A stretch of 48,388 nt of DNA from an uncultured Pelagibacteraceae bacterium (GTDB taxonomy: Bacteria > Pseudomonadota > Alphaproteobacteria > Pelagibacterales > Pelagibacteraceae): contig CACHIS010000007.1 of the NCBI GenBank assembly GCA_902579925.1, positions 1 through 48,388 of the forward strand. The letters run 5' to 3'. The position numbers and the translations under genes were made by a program. This document shows positions 1 to 9,844 of this stretch, one piece after another (the first letter of the stretch is position 1; each line of letters starts with the position of its first letter). The notes below the pieces were generated by a model that saw nothing but the letters and a program-made list of their open reading frames with translations, was not told the DNA's origin and did no database searches.

Positions 1-609
1 TAAGTGTTTTCCTGGCACTACTTTTACAACTTCGCTAACTATCTGTACAACTTCATGCGGGAGTGTTCCTCCATTTGTATCACATAGTATAATCCATCGA
101 GCACCTTCGTCATAAGCAGCTTTGATACAGGAAAGTGCATATTTCGGATTTGCTTTATAACCGTCAAAAAAATGTTCTGCATCAAACATAAATTCTTTGT
201 TTGCTTTAACGAAATGTTTAGCACTTTCAGAAATATTATCTAAATTTTCCTCATTTGTTATACCTAAAGCAATATCAACATGAAAATCCCATGACTTGCC
301 AACTAAACAGACAGCAGAAGTATTTGAGTTCATTAGTGCTGATAAACCAGTATCGTTTTCCGCACTTCGTCCTGATCTCTTTGTCATACCGAAAGATGTC
401 AATTTTGAATTTTTAAATTCGTGTTTTTTTTGAAAAAATTCTGTGTCTGTTGGATTGGCTCCTGGCCATCCCGCCTCTATATAATCCACACCTAGATTAT
501 CTAGAGCTAAAGCAATTTTTTCTTTTTCCTCAAGAGAAAAATCAACACCCTGTGTTTGAGCTCCATCTCTTAAAGTTGTATCAAAAATGTATAATCTTTC
601 TTTACTCAT
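1..609 (-). CDS. cimA: (R)-citramalate synthase, N-terminal part (cut by window edge)
   Basis: The reading frame runs from an ATG at 609 to the window edge, giving 203 codons of an enzyme of the isopropylmalate/homocitrate synthase family. It begins MSKERLYIFDTTLRDGAQTQ, where the DTTLRDG motif supplies metal- and substrate-binding residues of the TIM barrel. GWPGANPTD a little later is typical of the CimA subgroup, which condenses pyruvate with acetyl-CoA to give citramalate on a threonine-independent route to isoleucine. The start codon overlaps the cysS stop as ATGA, so the gene is probably translated with the upstream cysS. The C-terminal regulatory domain lies outside the window, so separating citramalate synthase from a LeuA-like paralogue rests on N-terminal motifs only. 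Confidence 0.85.
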   Translation of the reverse strand, partial: MSKERLYIFDTTLRDGAQTQGVDFSLEEKEKIALALDNLGVDYIEAGWPGANPTDTEFFQKKHEFKNSKLTSFGMTKRSGRSAENDTGLSALMNSNTSAVCLVGKSWDFHVDIALGITNEENLDNISESAKHFVKANKEFMFDAEHFFDGYKANPKYALSCIKAAYDEGARWIILCDTNGGTLPHEVVQIVSEVVKVVPGKHL

Positions 610-1949
610 TTAAATTTCCAGAGTGTTTTACCATCTTTGTCCTCTATTAAAACACCTTTGTCTAAAAGCATATCTCTAATTTTGTCAGCTTCTTTGTAAT
701 TCTTATTTTCTCTGGCTTTATCTCTTAGACTAAGTAAATTTTCAATCTCAGACTCAGTTATAGATACTCTATTCTTTTTAAACTCATTCCATTGCTCGCT
801 AGTTTCATTCATCAAACCAATGAATTTACATGCTGAAACAAATAAGTCTATATTTTCACCTTTATTAGCTTTTTCGTATAACTTGTGCAGGTTAGCGATA
901 TACCCCGGGGTATTTAGATCTTCGTATAATGGTTTTAAAATTTCATCTGAAACTTTGATAGATTTAATATTGGATGAGTAAACTTTATACCATTTATCTA
1001 ATGTATTTTCACAATCATTTAATAATTTATCGTTCCAATCTAGTGGCTGTCTATAATGTGCACTCATTAAAGCTAATCTAATTATTTGACCACTAATCTT
1101 TTTTTTAAAATCTTTTATCTTTAAAATGTTACCTTGAGACTTAGCCATTTTTTCATTAGACATAGTAATAAAGGCATTATGTATCCAGTAATTTGCAAAA
1201 ACTTTTGTATCATTGGCACATCTTGATTGGGCTATTTCATTTTCATGATGAGGAAAAATTAAGTCTATACCCCCACCATGAATATCAAATTCATTGCCTA
1301 AGAATTTTTTTGACATAGCTGAACACTCTAAATGCCAACCTGGCCGGCCTTTGCCCCAAGGTGAGTCCCAAGAAGGTTCATCATTATTTGAAGGCTTCCA
1401 TAAAACAAAGTCTTCTGAATTTCTTTTATTCTCACTAATTTCTACTCTAGATCCAGCAACTAAATCTTCTAAATTTTTATTTGATAATTTTCCATAATCA
1501 GAAAATTTTTTAACCTCAAAATACACATGCTTTTTATTTTCATATGCAAATCCTTTTTTTATCAAATCATTAATCATTTCAATCATTAGATCAATATTCT
1601 CAGTTGCTTTAGGTTGATGAGTAGGATCGTCACAATTTAAGAATTTACAATCGTCTAAAAATCCTTTGGTTATTTTAACAGTCAATTCTTTTGTTGATAT
1701 TTTTTGTTCCTGCGAGGACTTAATTATTTTATCATCAATATCAGTTATATTTCTTACATACTGGACTGAAGGAAATTCATTCTTTAATAATTTAAATAAA
1801 ATATCAAAAATTACTAGCGGCCTTGCATTTCCTATATGAGGATCGTCATAAACTGTAGGTCCACAAACATATATACCTACTTTGTTCTCACTCTTTGGAA
1901 CAAATTGTTCTTTTTTATTTGTTAAATTATTTGTTAAATAAATATCCAT
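606..1949 (-). CDS. cysS: Cysteinyl-tRNA synthetase
   Basis: Class I aminoacyl-tRNA synthetase that charges tRNA-Cys in the cytoplasm. At 447 residues it is close to the usual ~460. The zinc-site residues are visible: C29 in YVCGPTVYD, C209 in WHLECS, H234 and E238 in FPHHENE. The HIGH-type motif is HIGN at 38-41 and the KMSKS-type loop is KMAKS at 267-271. The gene follows nadE after a 51-bp gap containing an inverted repeat that ends 1 nt before the ATG, and its stop overlaps the cimA start by 4 bp. Nothing essential is missing. Confidence 0.97.
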   Translation of the reverse strand: MDIYLTNNLTNKKEQFVPKSENKVGIYVCGPTVYDDPHIGNARPLVIFDILFKLLKNEFPSVQYVRNITDIDDKIIKSSQEQKISTKELTVKITKGFLDDCKFLNCDDPTHQPKATENIDLMIEMINDLIKKGFAYENKKHVYFEVKKFSDYGKLSNKNLEDLVAGSRVEISENKRNSEDFVLWKPSNNDEPSWDSPWGKGRPGWHLECSAMSKKFLGNEFDIHGGGIDLIFPHHENEIAQSRCANDTKVFANYWIHNAFITMSNEKMAKSQGNILKIKDFKKKISGQIIRLALMSAHYRQPLDWNDKLLNDCENTLDKWYKVYSSNIKSIKVSDEILKPLYEDLNTPGYIANLHKLYEKANKGENIDLFVSACKFIGLMNETSEQWNEFKKNRVSITESEIENLLSLRDKARENKNYKEADKIRDMLLDKGVLIEDKDGKTLWKFK

Positions 1950-1950
1950 A

Positions 1951-2000
1951 TCAATCGATTAAGAAGTATACCTTATTTGATGATTTGTTAATCGAATTGA
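1951..2000 (-). other. Intercistronic inverted repeat between nadE and cysS
   Basis: Arms TCAATCGATTAA (1951-1962) and TTAATCGAATTGA (1988-2000) pair with one bulged base and enclose a 25-nt loop. The arm that is 3' in the mRNA ends one nucleotide before the cysS ATG. There is no clear Shine-Dalgarno sequence, so the stem could modulate cysS translation or stabilise a processed end. Confidence 0.5.
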
Positions 2001-2738
2001 TTAATTAGGAATTTTGCACACTGGAATGGGGTCCATTTTATGCAAATTTTGTTTTCTAATTTTTTCGTATTTAGCTTTGTGAGGTGAGTCGGGATTACTC
2101 ATTGCATCCTCTAATTCATTGTAACTAAAACCAAGTTGGCCCTCGTCAGTTCTACCATCGTCCCACAAACCATCTGTTGGTTGAGCGTCAATGATTTCCT
2201 TTAGTATTCCTAATTCTTTACCTAATTCCCAAACTTCAGTTTTGTTACAATCCGCTATTGGCGAAATATCTACTCCACCATCTCCATATTTAGTATAAAA
2301 TCCGACGCCAAAGTCTTCCACTTTGTTGCCTGTGCCTACAACAATACCTTTGTTTGCCGCTGCCACTTGATAAAGTGTTGTCATTCTCAATCTTGCTCTA
2401 GAGTTTGCAAAACCATGTTCATTATCAAATTTATTTAATGTTAAAGAGAAAGTTTCAAATAATTTATCCAGACTAATTGTGTGAGCTTCAACATTTTTAA
2501 AATTCTTAACTAGCCAATTTTGATGTTTTAAACTTAAGTCGTGTTGATTCTCTATTTGTTTTATTGGCATAGTTAGAACTATTGTTTTTAAGCCAGTCAT
2601 TGCACTTAATGTGCTTGAAACAGAAGAATCTATACCACCAGAAATACCAATTACTAATGATTGTGCTTTTGAAGGCATTCCCTCTGCGTAGGATTTAATC
2701 CAATTTGATATAAATTTTGTTTTCTCTTTGGGACTCAT
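2001..2738 (-). CDS. nadE: NH3-dependent NAD+ synthetase
   Basis: Last step of NAD+ synthesis: amidation of deamido-NAD with ATP. The 245-residue protein contains only the synthetase domain, without an N-terminal glutaminase, so it should use ammonia. The ATP-pyrophosphatase loop is ISGGIDSS at 32-39. Later motifs include GTGNKVED, and KYGDGGVDISPI, which fits the NaAD/ATP-binding region. The gene lies between the class II DAHP synthase and cysS on the same strand; the 39-bp upstream gap holds an ATTGCTAT direct repeat but no obvious hairpin. Confidence 0.95.
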   Translation of the reverse strand: MSPKEKTKFISNWIKSYAEGMPSKAQSLVIGISGGIDSSVSSTLSAMTGLKTIVLTMPIKQIENQHDLSLKHQNWLVKNFKNVEAHTISLDKLFETFSLTLNKFDNEHGFANSRARLRMTTLYQVAAANKGIVVGTGNKVEDFGVGFYTKYGDGGVDISPIADCNKTEVWELGKELGILKEIIDAQPTDGLWDDGRTDEGQLGFSYNELEDAMSNPDSPHKAKYEKIRKQNLHKMDPIPVCKIPN

Positions 2739-2777
2739 AGCAATCTATTTAATTATATTAATACAGATAGCAATAGT

Positions 2778-4157
2778 TTAAGATGCCGCTTGAATAGCAT
2801 TTTTAGAATAGCTGCTATTCTTTTTAATCTCATCAGAAATTAAAAACGCTAACTCTAAAGCCTGATCTGAATTCAATCTAGGGTCACAATGAGTGTGATA
2901 TCTGCTCGATAAATCGGCATCAGATATTTTTCTAGCTCCACCCGTACACTCTGTCACATCTTGACCAGTCATTTCTACATGCAAGCCACCTGCATAAGAT
3001 CCTTCTGATTGATGTACGCCAAAAACATTTTTAACTTCATTTACTACATTGTTGAAAGGTCTTGTTTTAAATCCAGTTGTAGATGCAATGGTATTTCCAT
3101 GCATTGGGTCGCAAGACCAAATTACGTTAAGTCCTTCTTTTTTAATTCGTCTGATTAACTTCGGTAAAAACTTTTCAACATTTTGATGACCAAATCTTGA
3201 AATTAAAGTTATTTTTCCTTTTTCATTTGTTGGATTTAGCACATCACAAATTTTTGCGATCTCTTCAGGTTTAGAAGTGGGACCACATTTTATCCCTATT
3301 GGATTTTCTATTCCTCTACAAAATTCAACATGTCCACCATCCAGTTGTCTTGTTCTATCTCCAATCCACACGAAATGAGCAGATGTGTCATGGTATTCAC
3401 CAGTAGTAGAATCAACTCTCGTCATACTTTCTTCGAATGGCAAATGTAATGCTTCGTGTGATGTCCAGAAATTTACGGTGTATAATCTATTATTAAAGTC
3501 TGAAGTTATTCCACACGCTTCCATAAAAGCCAACGCATCAGCAATTTTATCCTCTAAGTCTTTAAATTTTTTAGCTTGGGGACTTTTTTTTATGTAATCT
3601 AAGTTCCACAAGTGAACTTTGTTTAAGTCTGCAAAACCACCTTTTGAAAATGCTCGCAGAAGATTTAGTGTTGAAGCTGACTGAGAATAAGCTTTGTACA
3701 TTCTTTTTGGGTCAGGTCTTCTAGCTTTTTCGTTAAAATCTATTGCATTAATATTGTCACCTAAATAACTTGGTAATTCTATATTACCTTGTTTTTCTGT
3801 TGGGGCGCTTCTTGGCTTAGAAAACTGTCCAGCAATTCTTCCAAGTTTCACAATAGGTAAGGATGCTGAGTAAGTCATTACTAAAGCCATTTGAAGAATT
3901 ACTTTAAAAGTATCTCTTATATTATCAGGATGGAACTCAGCAAAACTTTCAGCACAATCACCACCTTGTAATAAAAAAGCTTTACCATCAACTACCTTAG
4001 CTAATTGATCTTTTAGATGTCTAGTCTCACCCGCAAATACAAGTGGTGGAAATGTTTTTAATTTATTTAAAACACTATTAAGTTCCCTCTCATCGTCATA
4101 CGTAGGTATGTGTTTGACGGGATATTTTCTCCAACTATTAATTTTCCAATTTTTCAT
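2778..4157 (-). CDS. aroG: Class II 3-deoxy-7-phosphoheptulonate (DAHP) synthase
   Basis: First enzyme of the shikimate pathway (phosphoenolpyruvate plus erythrose 4-phosphate). It is the plant/actinobacterial class II type: LLQGGDCAESF holds the metal-binding Cys (residue 68 from this start), followed by GRIAGQFSKPRS, WIGDRTRQLDGGHVEF, GIKCGP and WSCDPMHGNT. I chose the ATG at 4157 (459 residues). The frame can be extended two codons to a TTG at 4163, but without a better ribosome site. The gene follows glmS on the same strand with a short gap. The symbol follows common use for class II enzymes; other names are in use. Confidence 0.93.
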   Translation of the reverse strand: MKNWKINSWRKYPVKHIPTYDDERELNSVLNKLKTFPPLVFAGETRHLKDQLAKVVDGKAFLLQGGDCAESFAEFHPDNIRDTFKVILQMALVMTYSASLPIVKLGRIAGQFSKPRSAPTEKQGNIELPSYLGDNINAIDFNEKARRPDPKRMYKAYSQSASTLNLLRAFSKGGFADLNKVHLWNLDYIKKSPQAKKFKDLEDKIADALAFMEACGITSDFNNRLYTVNFWTSHEALHLPFEESMTRVDSTTGEYHDTSAHFVWIGDRTRQLDGGHVEFCRGIENPIGIKCGPTSKPEEIAKICDVLNPTNEKGKITLISRFGHQNVEKFLPKLIRRIKKEGLNVIWSCDPMHGNTIASTTGFKTRPFNNVVNEVKNVFGVHQSEGSYAGGLHVEMTGQDVTECTGGARKISDADLSSRYHTHCDPRLNSDQALELAFLISDEIKKNSSYSKNAIQAAS

Positions 4158-4192
4158 GTTCAACTCAGGATTGTTGTATCAGAGTTTTTTTA

Positions 4193-6013
4193 TTATTCAA
4201 CGGTTACTGATTTAGCCAAATTTCGCGGCTTATCTATATCAAATCCTTTTTTTAGTGCTGAATAATAAGCCAATTTTTGTAAAGGTATTGTTAAAAGGAA
4301 CGGTAAAAGATCTTCGTTCGAACTTTCAACCTCTATTTTTTCCCAAATATTCTCCGAAACCACCTCATCTTCACTCTTATCCGTTATCAACAAAACTTTT
4401 GCTCCTCTAGCGATAACTTCCTGCATATTGGAAATTGTTTTTTGGTAGTAACTATCTCTTGGTGCTAAAACAACAACAGGCATTCCCTCTTCAATTAATG
4501 CAAGTGGTCCATGTTTCATTTCTCCAGCTGGATAACCTTCAGCATGAATGTAAGATAGTTCTTTTAATTTTAATGCACCCTCTAACGCTATTGGAAAAGA
4601 AAAGCCTCTTCCTAAAAACATTGAGCCTTTCGCTTCATTAAAAATGTTTGATATTGATTGAATTTTGTTATCTGTCATTAAAGTCTTTTCTGCTAGTTTT
4701 GGCAAGGACTTAAGATCTTTTAATTTTTGATTAAACAATTCTCTTTTCAAATCTTTTCTCAATAATCCAATTTTTAAGCCAAGAATATACAATATTAGAA
4801 TCTGACCAAGAAAAGCTTTGGTGGATGCAACACCTATTTCAGTGCCACAATGTATTGGTAAAACAAATTTAGAGTCTCTAGCAATAGAACTTTCGATAAT
4901 ATTAACAACAGCACAAGTTTTCATATCATTTTGATTACATAGATCTAAAGCTGCGTAAGTATCTGCAGTTTCACCAGACTGTGAGACAAATACATATAAA
5001 TTGTCTTTTTTAAATCTATTGTTTCTATATCTAAATTCTGATGCTATATCCACGTTTACATCTAATGTGGTGAGCTCTTCAAACCAGTATTTTGCCAATA
5101 AACACGAGTGATATGCGGTGCCACAACCAATTAGAGTAACTGAGGAAATCTCATTAGATTTCCATGGAAAATTATAAATATTTATATCATTATTCAAAGT
5201 ATCTATGTATTCATTAATACCATTTTTTAATGTTGATGGCTGTTCTTCTATTTCTTTAGCCATAAAATATTTATAATCACCCTTTTCGTATTTATTATCT
5301 TCAGAGGATAATTCTAAAACTTTTTTATTTATCTTATTTCCATCCTCACTAAAAAATTCAACATGGTCTTTTTTAACAATACAAAATTCACCGTCATTTA
5401 AATAAGTAATTTTGTTAGTCATAGCTTTTAAAGCATACGAGTCAGAGCCTAGATAATTCTCATTTGGTCCATACCCTACAGCTAAAGGTGACCCTCTTCT
5501 CGCACCAACAATTATATCGGGCTGGTCTCTAAATATTATTCCAAGTGCAAAACTGCCATGAAGAGATTTTAAAGTTTTTTGAATTGATTTCACAATATTA
5601 TCTGACTTTAGATTTTCTGTGATTAAATGAACAATTACCTCTGTATCAGTTTGTGATTTAAATTTATGCCCCATGCTAACTAAAAATTTTTTTAACTGAG
5701 TTGAATTTTCAATTATTCCATTGTGGACAACAGAGACATTTTGTGATGAGTGTGGATGAGCGTTTACACTATTCGGTAACCCATGTGTTGCCCATCGAAC
5801 ATGACCTATTCCAATAGTTCCTTCCATGTTTTTGATCAATGGATTACTCTCAAGTTTATTTACTCTGCCCTCAGATTTAACTTCATTAATTTCATTGTTT
5901 GTAAGTGTTGCAATTCCAGCAGAATCATAGCCTCTATATTCTAATTTTTTTAAAGAGCTAATTATTGTAGATGAAACAGGTTTATTACTATTTATTCCTA
6001 TTATTCCACACAT
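4193..6013 (-). CDS. glmS: Glutamine-fructose-6-phosphate aminotransferase (isomerising)
   Basis: Makes glucosamine 6-phosphate, the entry point to UDP-GlcNAc for peptidoglycan and lipopolysaccharide. The 606 residues are full length. Cys2 in MCGIIGI becomes the N-terminal nucleophile of the glutaminase domain (roughly 1-220). Two SIS sugar-isomerase domains follow; the first carries FVSQSGETADTYAAL, and the C terminus KPRNLAKSVTVE is the family hallmark. It lies 2 bp downstream of the glmU-like gene, so two amino-sugar steps are co-transcribed. I saw no glmS ribozyme upstream, as expected outside Firmicutes. Confidence 0.97.
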   Translation of the reverse strand: MCGIIGINSNKPVSSTIISSLKKLEYRGYDSAGIATLTNNEINEVKSEGRVNKLESNPLIKNMEGTIGIGHVRWATHGLPNSVNAHPHSSQNVSVVHNGIIENSTQLKKFLVSMGHKFKSQTDTEVIVHLITENLKSDNIVKSIQKTLKSLHGSFALGIIFRDQPDIIVGARRGSPLAVGYGPNENYLGSDSYALKAMTNKITYLNDGEFCIVKKDHVEFFSEDGNKINKKVLELSSEDNKYEKGDYKYFMAKEIEEQPSTLKNGINEYIDTLNNDINIYNFPWKSNEISSVTLIGCGTAYHSCLLAKYWFEELTTLDVNVDIASEFRYRNNRFKKDNLYVFVSQSGETADTYAALDLCNQNDMKTCAVVNIIESSIARDSKFVLPIHCGTEIGVASTKAFLGQILILYILGLKIGLLRKDLKRELFNQKLKDLKSLPKLAEKTLMTDNKIQSISNIFNEAKGSMFLGRGFSFPIALEGALKLKELSYIHAEGYPAGEMKHGPLALIEEGMPVVVLAPRDSYYQKTISNMQEVIARGAKVLLITDKSEDEVVSENIWEKIEVESSNEDLLPFLLTIPLQKLAYYSALKKGFDIDKPRNLAKSVTVE

Positions 6014-6015
6014 TG

Positions 6016-6639
6016 TTATTTAGACTTTCTTTTATAATTTTTTACTTCTAGTTGTTGACTACGACTTAGTGCTAGAGATTTTCTACTGACATTTTTAGTA
6101 ATAACTGAACCTGCTCCAACTATACTATTTTCCTCAAGTGTTAACGGCGCTACCAAAGATGAGTTGGAGCCAACAAATACATTATCTTTTATTTTAGTTC
6201 TATTCTTTTTAATTCCATCGTAATTACATGTGATTGTCCCTGCTCCAATATTTGCTGATTTACCAATCAAGGTATCACCAATATAAGTCAAATGATTTAC
6301 CTTAGATTTTTTCCCGACTATGCTTTTCTTGATTTCAACAAAGTTTCCAACCTTAGAACCTTCTTTTAAAATAGTACCTGGTCTTATTCTTGCGTAAGGT
6401 CCCACTTCTACTTTACTTTCGATTTTACAATTTTCTAAATGGGTAAAAGATTTTATATTAACTCCATTCCCAATTTTCACTTTTGAACCAATAACTACAT
6501 ATGGTTCAATAGTTACATTTTTTCCGATTTTTGTGTCTTTTGAAAAATAAATTGTATCTGGGGCAATCATATTAACTCCAGATTTTAAAAATTTATTTCT
6601 CAATGAATTTTGAAATTTTTGTAAATTTAATTGTTTCAT
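6016..6639 (-). CDS. glmU: Glucosamine-1-phosphate acetyltransferase half of GlmU, stand-alone
   Basis: A 207-residue left-handed beta-helix (hexapeptide repeat) protein matching only the C-terminal domain of bifunctional GlmU. Motifs in order are GPYARIRPGT, VGNFVEIKKS, NHLTYIGD (H116 corresponds to the catalytic His), IGAGTITCNYDG and VFVGSNSSLVAPL. The N terminus LNLQKFQNSLRNKFLKSGV resembles the linker helix just before the beta-helix in full GlmU. The ~230-residue uridyltransferase domain is absent: only 71 bp separate this start from the divergent gph-like gene. It should still acetylate GlcN-1-P, while uridylylation must be encoded elsewhere or done by another pyrophosphorylase. It heads the glmS unit. 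Confidence 0.85.
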   Translation of the reverse strand: MKQLNLQKFQNSLRNKFLKSGVNMIAPDTIYFSKDTKIGKNVTIEPYVVIGSKVKIGNGVNIKSFTHLENCKIESKVEVGPYARIRPGTILKEGSKVGNFVEIKKSIVGKKSKVNHLTYIGDTLIGKSANIGAGTITCNYDGIKKNRTKIKDNVFVGSNSSLVAPLTLEENSIVGAGSVITKNVSRKSLALSRSQQLEVKNYKRKSK

Positions 6640-6710
6640 CTAGAAAATCATTTATATTAAGTATATATCTTTCTTAATTCACAAAATATTTCTTAAAAAT
6701 ACTTTTAAAA

Positions 6711-7394
6711 ATGAAACAAGTTTACACAATTCTTTTTGATTTAGATGGCACATTAGTAGATACAGCGCCAGATTTAATGAGGGCCCATAATCATGTAATG
6801 AATAAATTTGGTTATCCAACCAAATCTACAAAAGAAATAAGAAATTTGGTGGGTCAAGGTGCTGGTGCTATGCTTGGTAGATCTATATGGGGTCAAGCTA
6901 AAAAAGAATTTGGAAAAGTCCAAGATGAAAAAATTAAAAAAGAAATGGTGAAAGAATTTGTAGACTATTATGGTAATAATATTGTTAACGAAAGTAAACT
7001 CATTGATGGTGTAAAGGATTTTTTAATATGGTCAAAAGAAAATAAAATTTCTATGGGTGTTTGTACTAACAAACAGGAGCATTTAGCAATTGATCTTTTA
7101 AAAAAAATTGGAATTTATGAATTTTTTGAATATGTGGCTGGTCACAATACATTTGATTATTGTAAGCCCGACCCAAGACATTTGACATCAGTGGTTGAAA
7201 TTTTAGATGGAGACCTAAAAAAAACTTTAATGATTGGTGATAGTGAGACAGATGCTAATGCTGCAAAAGAAGCAGGGATTCCAGTGATTTTACTGGAAGA
7301 TGGATACACTGAAAAAAATACAACTGAAATTTACCATAATCACTTAATAAAAGACTTCATTGGTGTTGAAAAAATTGTAGCAAAATATCTTTAA
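6711..7394 (+). CDS. gph: HAD-family phosphatase, phosphoglycolate phosphatase-like
   Basis: A 227-residue haloacid-dehalogenase-fold phosphatase. Motif I is FDLDGTLVDT (D10 nucleophile, D12 acid/base), motif II is the TN of VCTNK, and motif IV is MIGDSETDANAAKEAGI. The insertion after motif I matches the alpha-helical cap of Gph/PGP enzymes, which remove 2-phosphoglycolate formed during DNA repair or photorespiration. It is divergent from the glmU-like gene. Exact substrate cannot be read from sequence, since this subfamily includes other sugar-phosphate phosphatases. Confidence 0.8.
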   Translation: MKQVYTILFDLDGTLVDTAPDLMRAHNHVMNKFGYPTKSTKEIRNLVGQGAGAMLGRSIWGQAKKEFGKVQDEKIKKEMVKEFVDYYGNNIVNESKLIDGVKDFLIWSKENKISMGVCTNKQEHLAIDLLKKIGIYEFFEYVAGHNTFDYCKPDPRHLTSVVEILDGDLKKTLMIGDSETDANAAKEAGIPVILLEDGYTEKNTTEIYHNHLIKDFIGVEKIVAKYL

Positions 7395-7445
7395 TATTGA
7401 TTATTTTTTTTTACCTATTAGAACAGTTTTCTACTAGGAGTTATT

Positions 7446-8948
7446 TTGATCATACATAACGTAAAAGTTTTTCCATCTAAAATTCATTTACCCAAAAAGA
7501 AACAATTGGCCTGGAAAATTGCTGAGATTGCTAGTGATAATGCAAAATTGGATAGGGAGGCAATAGAAATGGTAATTAATAGAATTATCGATAATGCATC
7601 AGTTGCGATAGCTTCTTTAAATAGACATCCAGTTGTTTCATCTAGAGAAATGGCTTTAAAACATTTGAGAAAAAATGGTGCAACATTATTTGGAGTTAAT
7701 AGTAAATTAAAATTTGATTGTGAATGGGCGGCATGGAGCAATGGAACAGCTGTAAGAGAACTTGATTTTCATGATACTTTTTTAGCGGCTGATTATAGTC
7801 ATCCTGGTGATAACATTCCTGCCTTAATAAGTGTTGCACAACAAAATAAAAAAAGTGGATACGATCTTTTAAGGGGAATAATAACTGCCTATGAAGTGCA
7901 GGTTAATTTAGTAAAAGGAATTTGTTTGCATAAACATAAAGTGGATCACATAGCTCATCTAGGACCAAGTGTTGCTGCTGGTATTGGATCAATGCTAAAA
8001 TTAAACACAGAAACAATCTATCAAGCTGTTCAGCAAGCTCTCCACACAACTATTTCAACTAGACAATCAAGAAAAGGAGAAATCTCAAGCTGGAAAGCTT
8101 TTGCGCCTGCACATGCTGGTAAACTTGCTATTGAGGCTGTTGATAGAGTTATGCGAGGTGAAGGAGCTCCAAGTCCAATTTATGAAGGCGAAGATAGTGT
8201 TATAGCTAGAATTTTAGATGGAAAAAAAGCAACATATAAAGTTCCACTTCCGAAAAAGAACGAAACTAAAAAAGCAATACTTGAAACTTATACAAAAGAG
8301 TATTCTGCTGAATATCAATCACAAGCACTTATTGATCTAGCCAAAAAACTTAAAAAAAAAATTCCAAATCTTAATCAGATTAGGAAAATAGATATTTATA
8401 CCAGTCATCATACTCATTATGTAATAGGTACTGGTGCAAATGACCCCCAAAAAATGGATCCAAACGCAAGCAGAGAAACTCTAGATCATTCAATAATGTA
8501 CATCTTTGCTGTAGCTTTGGAAGATGGTAATTGGCACCACGTTAAATCTTATTCAAAGGCTAGAGCAAAAAGAAAAAGTACAATTAAAATATGGAGATCA
8601 ATCAAAACCCATGAAGATAAAAAATGGACAAAAAGATACCACGATCCAAATCCTAGAAAAAAGGCCTTTGGTGCAAAAGTAGTAATAACATTAAAAAACG
8701 GAAAAAAGATTAGTGAAGAACAAGGAGTTGCAGATGCTCACCCTTATGGCTCAAGACCATTTAAAAGAAAAAATTATATTAATAAATTTTTAACTCTAAC
8801 TGAGAATTTATTAGACAAAAAAGAAATAGGTAGATTTTTAAAAACAGTACAAAATTTAAGAAAACTAAAACCCGGTCAGTTAGATAAACTAAATATTATA
8901 GTGAGGAAAAACAAAATTAAACGAAACTTAAAAAAGGGTATTTTTTAA
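7446..8948 (+). CDS. prpD: 2-methylcitrate dehydratase (MmgE/PrpD family)
   Basis: First gene of a prpD-prpB-prpC unit for the 2-methylcitrate cycle, which oxidises propionyl-CoA to pyruvate. The 500 residues match full-length PrpD. Signature stretches are [31 protein letters not shown] and the C-terminal [13 protein letters not shown]. The start is a TTG at 7446, supported by AGGAG at 7436-7440 five nucleotides upstream; the next ATG is far inside the domain. The stop overlaps the prpB start as TAATG. No AcnD/PrpF pair is present here, consistent with the PrpD-type pathway. Confidence 0.93.
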   Translation: MIIHNVKVFPSKIHLPKKKQLAWKIAEIASDNAKLDREAIEMVINRIIDNASVAIASLNRHPVVSSREMALKHLRKNGATLFGVNSKLKFDCEWAAWSNGTAVRELDFHDTFLAADYSHPGDNIPALISVAQQNKKSGYDLLRGIITAYEVQVNLVKGICLHKHKVDHIAHLGPSVAAGIGSMLKLNTETIYQAVQQALHTTISTRQSRKGEISSWKAFAPAHAGKLAIEAVDRVMRGEGAPSPIYEGEDSVIARILDGKKATYKVPLPKKNETKKAILETYTKEYSAEYQSQALIDLAKKLKKKIPNLNQIRKIDIYTSHHTHYVIGTGANDPQKMDPNASRETLDHSIMYIFAVALEDGNWHHVKSYSKARAKRKSTIKIWRSIKTHEDKKWTKRYHDPNPRKKAFGAKVVITLKNGKKISEEQGVADAHPYGSRPFKRKNYINKFLTLTENLLDKKEIGRFLKTVQNLRKLKPGQLDKLNIIVRKNKIKRNLKKGIF

Positions 8949-9844
8949 TGCATTTTGTTGAGAAAGAACCAATACAAAAAAGAAAAGATTTTTCAGAAAA
9001 ATTAAAATCAAAAAAAATACTGAGGGTGCCTGGTGCTTATAATCCCCTAACTGCGAAGTTGATAGAAGAGATAGGCTATGATGCTGTTTATGTTTCAGGT
9101 GGTGTTATGGCAAATGATCTTGGATTTCCAGATATTGGTTTAACTACATTACAAGATGTTAGCACTCGGTCATATTTAATCTCCAGAGTTACCAATCTTC
9201 CTACAATTGTTGATATAGATACAGGATTTAAATCTTGTAAAGAAACTATAGAAACTTTTGAGGACTTTGGAATTACTGGAGTTCACATTGAAGATCAAGT
9301 CGAAAGAAAAAGATGTGGACACTTAGATAATAAAGAATTGATATCGACTGATGCAATGGTTAAAAAAATTAAAGAGTGTGTTTTGGCAAAAAAAGATAAA
9401 AATTTTAAAATTATTGCAAGATCAGATGCCAAAAGTGTAGAGGGAATAGATAAAATGATTGAAAGATGTAAAGCTTATATCAACGCTGGTGCAGAGATTA
9501 TATTTCCTGAAGCGCTTCATGATGAAAAAGATTTTGAAAAAGTTAGAAAAGAACTTTCATGTTATTTGCTGGCTAATATGACTGAATTTGGAAAAACAAA
9601 ATTATTAAATTATAAAGAATTAGAAAATCTTGGATATAATATAGTAATTTATCCTGTCACAACTCAAAGATTAGCAATGAAAAATGTCGAGGATGGTTTA
9701 AGAGACATTTATGCAAGTGGACATCAAAATAACATTATTGATAAAATGCAAACCAGAAAACGATTATATGATCTTGTAGATTATGAAAAATATAATAGTT
9801 TGGACGAAAAAATTTATAATTTTGACACAGAAGGTCATGAATAA
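8948..9844 (+). CDS. prpB: 2-methylisocitrate lyase
   Basis: Cleaves 2-methylisocitrate into pyruvate and succinate. The 298-residue TIM-barrel protein of the isocitrate lyase/PEP mutase superfamily carries the catalytic KRCGH motif at 121-125 (Cys123), an N-terminal RVPGAYNPLTAKL and the metal-site region VDIDTGF. It overlaps prpD and prpC by one base each (TAATG), so the three genes are tightly coupled. Confidence 0.95.
   Translation: MHFVEKEPIQKRKDFSEKLKSKKILRVPGAYNPLTAKLIEEIGYDAVYVSGGVMANDLGFPDIGLTTLQDVSTRSYLISRVTNLPTIVDIDTGFKSCKETIETFEDFGITGVHIEDQVERKRCGHLDNKELISTDAMVKKIKECVLAKKDKNFKIIARSDAKSVEGIDKMIERCKAYINAGAEIIFPEALHDEKDFEKVRKELSCYLLANMTEFGKTKLLNYKELENLGYNIVIYPVTTQRLAMKNVEDGLRDIYASGHQNNIIDKMQTRKRLYDLVDYEKYNSLDEKIYNFDTEGHE

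Noticed and set aside
39-224. Open frame MLNISLKQTK... on the minus strand
   Set aside because: Out of frame with the citramalate synthase gene that clearly occupies 1-609; no independent support.
7395-7445. T-tract after the gph-like gene as a terminator
   Set aside because: No stem precedes the T-run.
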